DNA of 64,000 nucleotides from Inquilinus sp042743185 (GTDB taxonomy: Bacteria; Pseudomonadota; Alphaproteobacteria; DSM-16000; Inquilinaceae), in contig NZ_JBHYMS010000036.1 in assembly GCF_042743185.1 (NCBI RefSeq), positions 1 to 64,000 on the forward strand, read 5' to 3'. A program made the position numbers and the translations under genes. Positions 59,422-64,000 of the stretch are shown here, piece after piece. Positions within the stretch are counted from its first letter, which is position 1; the number at the start of each line of letters is the position of its first letter. A model generated the notes under the pieces. The model was not told the DNA's origin. It saw nothing but the letters and a program-made list of their open reading frames with translations, and did not search any database.

Positions 59422-62400
59422 ATGTCAAAAGTCAGCCCGTCGACCAACCATCCCGCTGCCGCCCATGACCCGACGACGGTGGATCGCAAGACCCTCGATG
59501 CGTGGGAGCAGGCCCAGAAGGCAGCGAAGGACGCGGGCATACGCTGGCAGCGGCCGGAAGGCGACAAGCGCTCGGCGCAGGACATCATCGATGACACGCC
59601 CCTGTTGCGCGGTCTCGGCAACCAGAGCGGCGTCCGGGACATGCTGGAGGACAGGGTCGGCGGCGATATCGACACGGATGCCGACGCCGCATTCCGGGCG
59701 GCGCAGGTCCTGGACCATGTCGAGACGTTCGACGAGAACGGAAACAGGATCGCCGGCAACGACATCGACAATGGCCGGATCGACGGCTTCACCAAGGGTG
59801 GCGACGCAAGGCATGGCACGGAAGCCGGCCGCCTGCAGGATTTCGGCAAATACGGCTTCTCCAACCTGAAGGGCGAGCTTCAGGACCTGGCATCTGTCGG
59901 CGACGACCCGGAAGCCCGCGCACAGGCCGAGAAGGTGGGTCTGAAATGGGAGCTGCCGGACGACGACAAGCGTTCGGCGCAAGAGATCATCGACGACTCC
60001 CCGCTGCTGAAGAATCTGGGCAACCAGAGCGGCGTCAAGGACATGCTGAAGGAACGGGTCGGCGATTTCGAGACGGATGCCGATGCCGCGTACCGGGCGA
60101 GCCAGGTTCTCGATCGCATCACGATGGTTGACGAGAAGGGCAATGCCCTGTCCGGCGGGGACGTCTCCAACACCAGCATCGACGGCTTCACCAAGAGCGG
60201 CGAAGCCAGGCACGGCACCGAGGCCGGCCGCCTGCAGGATTTCGGAAAGTACGGCTTCTCGACCCTTCCGGACGTGAAGAAGGCGGAGGATATCGGCAGC
60301 TACCAGGACTTCCTGAAAGCCAATCCGGATGCGGACGAAGCATCGAAGACGTTTGCCAAATACGCGGCCATCATCGGTGAAAACTACGACGCGATCAAAG
60401 GCAAGACCGGTTCAGGCGACCATCTGACGGCCGAGGCGCTGAAGACGTACAAGGACGAGAACCCGCAAATCAGCGAGGAATTCAAGGAGGCGCTCGATTT
60501 TTGGTCGCAGCCCGGCGCGTTCAACATGATCGAGACGGCGCAGGACCCGCTGAAGCTCAAGCCCGACGGCAATCTCAGCAAGGGCGACGTGAAGACCTGG
60601 CTGACGACGCAGGCTCCGAAGGATGCCGCCTCGGCCATCACGCTCCTGTCCGGTGTCGCCGATGCGAATGTCGTCGCCGGAACCGATACCAGCAAACTGA
60701 ACAAGGACCTGTTCGAGCACCCCGAAAACCACTCCACGGAAGAAAAAGCCGCCGCCCTCCAGGACCTGCTGACGGCCCAGCAGCTGATCACCAAGGGGGC
60801 CGAGGCGGGCATGTGGAAGGACGACTACTCGATCGTCAGCATCGCAAACCGCGTGCGCAGCCATCCGGATCCGGAGAAGCTGCTCCAGGACGTCAACGAT
60901 CATATCGAGACCCTCGAGAACGATCCGGAGGTCGTCAAGTATCTGAACGAGAACAGCGCCAAGCAGATTACCAAGCTGCTGGACGACAACAAGGGCCTCA
61001 AGGACGCCCTGCAAAAGACCTACGACGACGATATCAAGTCCGGAACGGTTCTCGACAGTCTGTGGGACACGAGGATGAAAGACGGCAAGACGGACCAGCA
61101 GGCGGTCCTTGCCGAGTTCTTCGGATCGGCGCAGACGTTCCAGGGCGCCCTGGGCATCAAGGACGCGGCGGATATCCAGAATGCCGTCAAGAACTCCAAG
61201 CATGCCGGCGAATTGCAGGATTTCTACGAGAATTCGCTTGCGTCCGGCGATCGCCTGAACGAGCTGCTCAAGGATAATTCGTTCGAGAAGGCAACCAGTG
61301 CGTTCAGCATGGAGGTTGCGCTGTACAACGCTGCTCTCGACCCCGAATTCACCGGGACGTTCGACAAGCAGCTGAACGAGAACTTCACGAAGATCGCGCA
61401 GGAAAACGCCTTCAAGGATGCTTCGTTCGACGACATCAAGACGGCGTTCGGCGTCAATGGCGGCGACGAGCTGGACGAGGAAAAGGTCAAGACCTTCATC
61501 GAGCAGGTCGGCAAGGACAATCCGGAGCTGTTCATCAACCAGGACGGGACGGTCGCGAAGCCCGACCAGATCCTGGCCACCTTCAGGGGCGACTGGGACC
61601 TGCTGCGCCAGGGGGCGAAGTCACTCAACGAGCTCAAGCTCTTCAGCCCGGATTCGTCGGTCAAGGGCGCCGCCGACAAGGGTGTCCTGCACGGCGTCAG
61701 CGGTCTTTTCCTGGCCGGCGTCACGATCGCCAAGGGCGCCAGCGGCTCGGGCAAGCTGACCGACCGGCAGATCGTCGACATCACCACCGGTTCGATCCAG
61801 ACCGCGACAATCCTGACGGAAGGCGGCACCAAGGGCTACCAGGACTACCTGAAGGGCGTGAAGGGCAAGCTCGAGGGCGATCTTCTCGACCATGTCGGCT
61901 CGCTTCTCGACGATGTCTCCCCGGAAAGTCAGGGCCTTCAGGACAAGCTGAAGCTCAACGAGAAGCTGACCTCCAACCTGAACAAGTTCGAGCAGGCTGC
62001 CAAGGGCCTGGGCGGGATCGTCGGCATCGCCGCGGGCGCCTATGGCATCTTCGACGGCGTCCAGGCGATCCGCAAAGGCGACAAGGTCACCGGCGGCATC
62101 AGCATCACAGCGGGCTCCCTGGGCGCATTGGCCGGCTTGGCGTCCGCCGTGGAGGGCGGGCTGGCGCTGTTCGCCCCCAGCGTGGCGCGCCTGATCCCGG
62201 CGCTGGCCGCCGGGGGGCTCGGACTGGCCGCGGCGGGTGTCGGCGCGCTGGCGCTGATCCTTCCGAGCCTGATCGCGGAAGGCAAGCAGCAGAAGAGGGC
62301 GGACGAGTTCGGAGACCTGCTCGGCAGCTATCTGACGAAATACGAGATCGACGGCGTCAAGAACGGTGACATCTGGGATGTTCCGGATGACGAATGGCCC

Positions 62401-62424
62401 GAGACCGGCGACGGTCTGTCGTGA
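59422..62424 (+). CDS. Orphan 1000-residue repeat protein, NolX/HrpF translocon-like (tentative)
   Basis: No signal peptide. Residues 31-148 and 167-281 are a tandem repeat; the most conserved part, GTEAGRLQDFGKYGFS, is identical in both. EF-hand-like segments recur (DENGNRIAGNDI, DEKGNALSGGDV, KPDGNLSKGDV). The central part is helical, Lys/Asp/Glu-rich and free of Cys, with FAKYAAIIGENYD and ALDFWSQPGAFNMI. Hydrophobic Gly/Ala stretches lie at about 754-774, 863-880 and 893-951. N-terminal repeats plus C-terminal hydrophobic segments match NolX/HrpF type III translocon proteins, as I recall that family, but no secretion gene lies nearby. Alternatives are a self-contained secreted toxin-like or calcium-binding protein. 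Base and residue composition differ sharply from neighbours, suggesting transfer. Confidence 0.55.
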   Translation: MSKVSPSTNHPAAAHDPTTVDRKTLDAWEQAQKAAKDAGIRWQRPEGDKRSAQDIIDDTPLLRGLGNQSGVRDMLEDRVGGDIDTDADAAFRAAQVLDHVETFDENGNRIAGNDIDNGRIDGFTKGGDARHGTEAGRLQDFGKYGFSNLKGELQDLASVGDDPEARAQAEKVGLKWELPDDDKRSAQEIIDDSPLLKNLGNQSGVKDMLKERVGDFETDADAAYRASQVLDRITMVDEKGNALSGGDVSNTSIDGFTKSGEARHGTEAGRLQDFGKYGFSTLPDVKKAEDIGSYQDFLKANPDADEASKTFAKYAAIIGENYDAIKGKTGSGDHLTAEALKTYKDENPQISEEFKEALDFWSQPGAFNMIETAQDPLKLKPDGNLSKGDVKTWLTTQAPKDAASAITLLSGVADANVVAGTDTSKLNKDLFEHPENHSTEEKAAALQDLLTAQQLITKGAEAGMWKDDYSIVSIANRVRSHPDPEKLLQDVNDHIETLENDPEVVKYLNENSAKQITKLLDDNKGLKDALQKTYDDDIKSGTVLDSLWDTRMKDGKTDQQAVLAEFFGSAQTFQGALGIKDAADIQNAVKNSKHAGELQDFYENSLASGDRLNELLKDNSFEKATSAFSMEVALYNAALDPEFTGTFDKQLNENFTKIAQENAFKDASFDDIKTAFGVNGGDELDEEKVKTFIEQVGKDNPELFINQDGTVAKPDQILATFRGDWDLLRQGAKSLNELKLFSPDSSVKGAADKGVLHGVSGLFLAGVTIAKGASGSGKLTDRQIVDITTGSIQTATILTEGGTKGYQDYLKGVKGKLEGDLLDHVGSLLDDVSPESQGLQDKLKLNEKLTSNLNKFEQAAKGLGGIVGIAAGAYGIFDGVQAIRKGDKVTGGISITAGSLGALAGLASAVEGGLALFAPSVARLIPALAAGGLGLAAAGVGALALILPSLIAEGKQQKRADEFGDLLGSYLTKYEIDGVKNGDIWDVPDDEWPETGDGLS

Positions 62425-62462
62425 CGTTCGTCTAGCCAAGACCTGGTAGCGAATGCAGAAGA

Positions 62463-62484
62463 GCCCGATGTGCCGGCATCGGGC
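62463..62484 (+). terminator. Hairpin downstream of the orphan gene
   Basis: GCCCGATG and CATCGGGC form a perfect 8-bp stem with a 6-nt loop, 38 bp after the stop. No T-run follows, so a terminator role is only possible. Confidence 0.4.
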
Positions 62485-62560
62485 CTGATGTCCGGTTGCG
62501 GGATCCGCGGCAACCGATGTCGACACCATCCTCCTGTCGCAGAAGACCATTGCGCGATAT

Positions 62561-62581
62561 AGTTAGTTAGGTTAACTAACT
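62561..62581. promoter_or_regulatory. Putative operator before the kinase/transport operon
   Basis: AGTTAGTTA and TAACTAACT are exact 9-bp arms around GGT, 28-49 bp before the GTG start of the kinase-like gene. The AT-rich palindrome next to a start codon suggests a repressor site; the regulator is not in the window. Confidence 0.55.
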
Positions 62582-62609
62582 GTAGTTTCGTGGAGCCGTA
62601 GGAGGCAAG

Positions 62610-63587
62610 GTGGCGGGCGACATCGTGGTGGGCGTCGATATCGGCGGGACTAAGACGCAGCTGATCGCGGCTCGCGATGGTGCGGTCCTGGCCGACAGCA
62701 CCGGCCTCACCAAAGGCTGGCGCCGCCATCGCCCCGAGGAGGACGCGGCGGCGCTCGTCGCGATGGCTCGCGACGCGGCGGGCGGCGCCGAACCGGCCGC
62801 CATCGTCGTCGGCGCGCATGGCTGCGACAGCACCGATCAGTGCCGGGCGTTCCAGGACCGGATCGCGGCCCGGATCGGCGGCGCGGTTCTCGTGCTCAAC
62901 GATTCCGAGCTGCTGCTGCCGGCGGCCGGCCAGGCGATGGGGATCTCCGTCATCGCCGGCACCGGCTCGATCGCGGTCGCCCGCCTGGCCGACGGTACCA
63001 TGCTGACGGCGGGGGGCTGGGGCTGGTTCCTTGGCGACGAGGGCAGCGCCAGCGGCCTGGTGCGGGACGCCGCCCGGGCGGTCCGGGACGCGCTGGACCG
63101 GGGCCAGGCCCTGGACCCGCTGGCGCGGACGCTGCTCGGCACCCTCGACCTCGAAGACCCGGTCCGGCTCGGCAAGACCCTGGCCGCCGAGGGCAGCGCC
63201 GCCGGGATCGGCCGCCACGCGCCCGCCCTGTTCGCCGCTGCGGAGGGCGGATCGGAGCTCGCCCGATCGGTGATCGAGGCAGGCGGCCAGGCCCTGGCGC
63301 TGCTGGTCCGGCGGCTGGTGGACAGGGGCGCGACAGGCGGCTGCGTGGTCGCCGGCGGCGGCGTCATCGTGCGCCAGCCGCGGCTGATGCGGGCCTTCGA
63401 GGCGGCGGTCGCCGGGCAGGTGCCGGGCTGGACCGTGACGCTCCTGGCCACTCCGCCGGCCCTCGGGGCGGTCCGGCTCGCCGAAAGCCTGATCCGGGGC
63501 GATCTGCCCCCGAATCTGCCGCGGCCGGCGATGGCCTCTGGTCGACCGCGGACCGTGCTGCCCGACAGTGATCGGAGGATGCGATGA
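62610..63587 (+). CDS. BadF/BadG/BcrA/BcrD-type ATPase, N-acetylglucosamine kinase-like
   Basis: A 325-residue member of the actin-like ATPase superfamily. Phosphate-binding motifs are VGVDIGGTKTQLIAA at the N-terminus and VIAGTGSIAVA near residue 115, followed by GGWGWFLGDEGSA, typical of eukaryote-like N-acetylglucosamine kinases. An adenosine motif is seen in CVVAGGGVI. Start is GTG with GGAGG 6 nt upstream. It likely phosphorylates an amino sugar brought in by the coupled transporter. The last ~30 residues are a basic tail. Confidence 0.88.
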   Translation: MAGDIVVGVDIGGTKTQLIAARDGAVLADSTGLTKGWRRHRPEEDAAALVAMARDAAGGAEPAAIVVGAHGCDSTDQCRAFQDRIAARIGGAVLVLNDSELLLPAAGQAMGISVIAGTGSIAVARLADGTMLTAGGWGWFLGDEGSASGLVRDAARAVRDALDRGQALDPLARTLLGTLDLEDPVRLGKTLAAEGSAAGIGRHAPALFAAAEGGSELARSVIEAGGQALALLVRRLVDRGATGGCVVAGGGVIVRQPRLMRAFEAAVAGQVPGWTVTLLATPPALGAVRLAESLIRGDLPPNLPRPAMASGRPRTVLPDSDRRMR

Positions 63588-64000
63588 CAGCGACTGACGC
63601 CGCGCCCACCGGGCGCACGCCGCGGCCGGGGCTGCGGATCATCCCGGCGCGCTATTGGGGCCAGCGGTTCGGCGCCGCCCTGCTGATGGCTGTCGTCCTG
63701 GGCTTCGCCGCCCTGGTCGCCGGCAGCCGGAACGTGCAGTGGGACGCGATCGCGACCTATCTGTTCGACCCGACGATCCTGGACGGCATCCGGCTGACCC
63801 TGGTCTTCACCGTCCTCGCCATGGCGATCAGCATCCTGGCCGGGATCGTGCTGGCGATGATGCGGCTGGCCTCGAACCCGGTCCTGTCCGGCTTCGCCGG
63901 CTTCTACATCTGGTTCTTCCGCGGCACGCCGCTGCTGGTGCAGATCATCTTCTGGTTCAACATCCAGCTGTTCATCCCGGCGATCGATATCGGGCCGCTG
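63584..64000 (+). CDS. Amino-acid-type ABC transporter permease (partial, 3' end beyond window)
   Basis: The first 139 codons of a polar amino acid (His/Glu/Gln)-type permease. The N-terminal cytosolic segment is followed by a helix at residues about 30-46 (FGAALLMAVVLGFAALVAG). The family entry DGIRLTLVFTVLAMAISILA comes next, then FYIWFFRGTPLLVQIIFWF, the hallmark after the second core helix. The ATG overlaps the kinase stop by 4 bp, so kinase and transporter form one operon. The frame is open to the window edge. Confidence 0.92.
   Translation, partial: MTATDAAPTGRTPRPGLRIIPARYWGQRFGAALLMAVVLGFAALVAGSRNVQWDAIATYLFDPTILDGIRLTLVFTVLAMAISILAGIVLAMMRLASNPVLSGFAGFYIWFFRGTPLLVQIIFWFNIQLFIPAIDIGPL

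Overview
The window is high-GC, densely packed DNA that fits a large-genome, soil- or plant-associated alphaproteobacterium. Rhodospirillales (Azospirillum/Inquilinus-like) is my best guess. The evidence is an initiator tRNA of alphaproteobacterial type, an IS5-type transposase remnant of the kind common in that group, many ABC uptake operons with GntR/LysR regulators, and palindromic intergenic repeats of the type seen in Rhizobiales and Rhodospirillales. The assignment is an inference; no rRNA is visible.

Layout. 1-0.14 kb: tRNA-fMet and a terminator. 0.5-9.5 kb: a FadR-type regulator converging on an eight-gene minus-strand operon. That operon encodes a peptide/nickel-type ABC importer (SBP, two permeases, two ATPases), an enolase-superfamily dehydratase, an aldo/keto reductase and an RraA/HMG-aldolase-like protein, and looks like uptake and breakdown of an acid-sugar-like compound. 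Its promoter region carries a perfect 16-bp-arm palindrome and a motif shared with the regulator's 3' flank. 10-22.3 kb: a LysR regulator, two related luciferase-like flavin monooxygenases, a flavin reductase, two SDRs, a VOC protein, a ProC-like protein and a complete branched-chain-type (Liv) ABC importer. This looks like a catabolic cluster for an unknown substrate. An IS5 transposase fragment overlaps the 3' end of the ProC-like gene. 22.3-25 kb: pxpB-pxpC-pxpA (5-oxoprolinase). 25.2-28.1 kb: a shortened Bat-type cluster (VWA, TPR, BatD).

28.3-38 kb: two GntR/FCD regulators, two enolase-superfamily enzymes, a sugar-type ABC importer without its own ATPase, an aldehyde dehydrogenase and an iron-type alcohol dehydrogenase. 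38.1-46.4 kb: a second sugar/polyol-type ABC importer with two different ATPases whose degenerate motifs are complementary, plus a small four-helix membrane protein, a DJ-1/PfpI protein and a tagatose-epimerase-like TIM barrel. 46.6-55 kb: an ArsR-like regulator divergent from a peptide-type ABC importer that ends in a GH51 alpha-L-arabinofuranosidase; this is probably an arabino-oligosaccharide utilisation operon. 55.1-59.2 kb: a TetR regulator divergent from a TonB-dependent siderophore receptor and an iron-siderophore binding protein.

59.4-62.4 kb: the most unusual gene. It is an orphan 1000-residue protein with a tandem ~118-residue N-terminal repeat, EF-hand-like segments and C-terminal hydrophobic stretches. 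It resembles NolX/HrpF-type type III translocon proteins in architecture, but no secretion genes are nearby. 62.6-64 kb: a BadF/GlcNAc-kinase-like ATPase and the start of an amino-acid-type ABC permease, cut by the window edge.

Most operons use 1-4 bp stop/start overlaps, which supports the chosen starts. Annotated starts follow Shine-Dalgarno matches where visible. Substrate assignments for the transporters are inferences from neighbouring enzymes.
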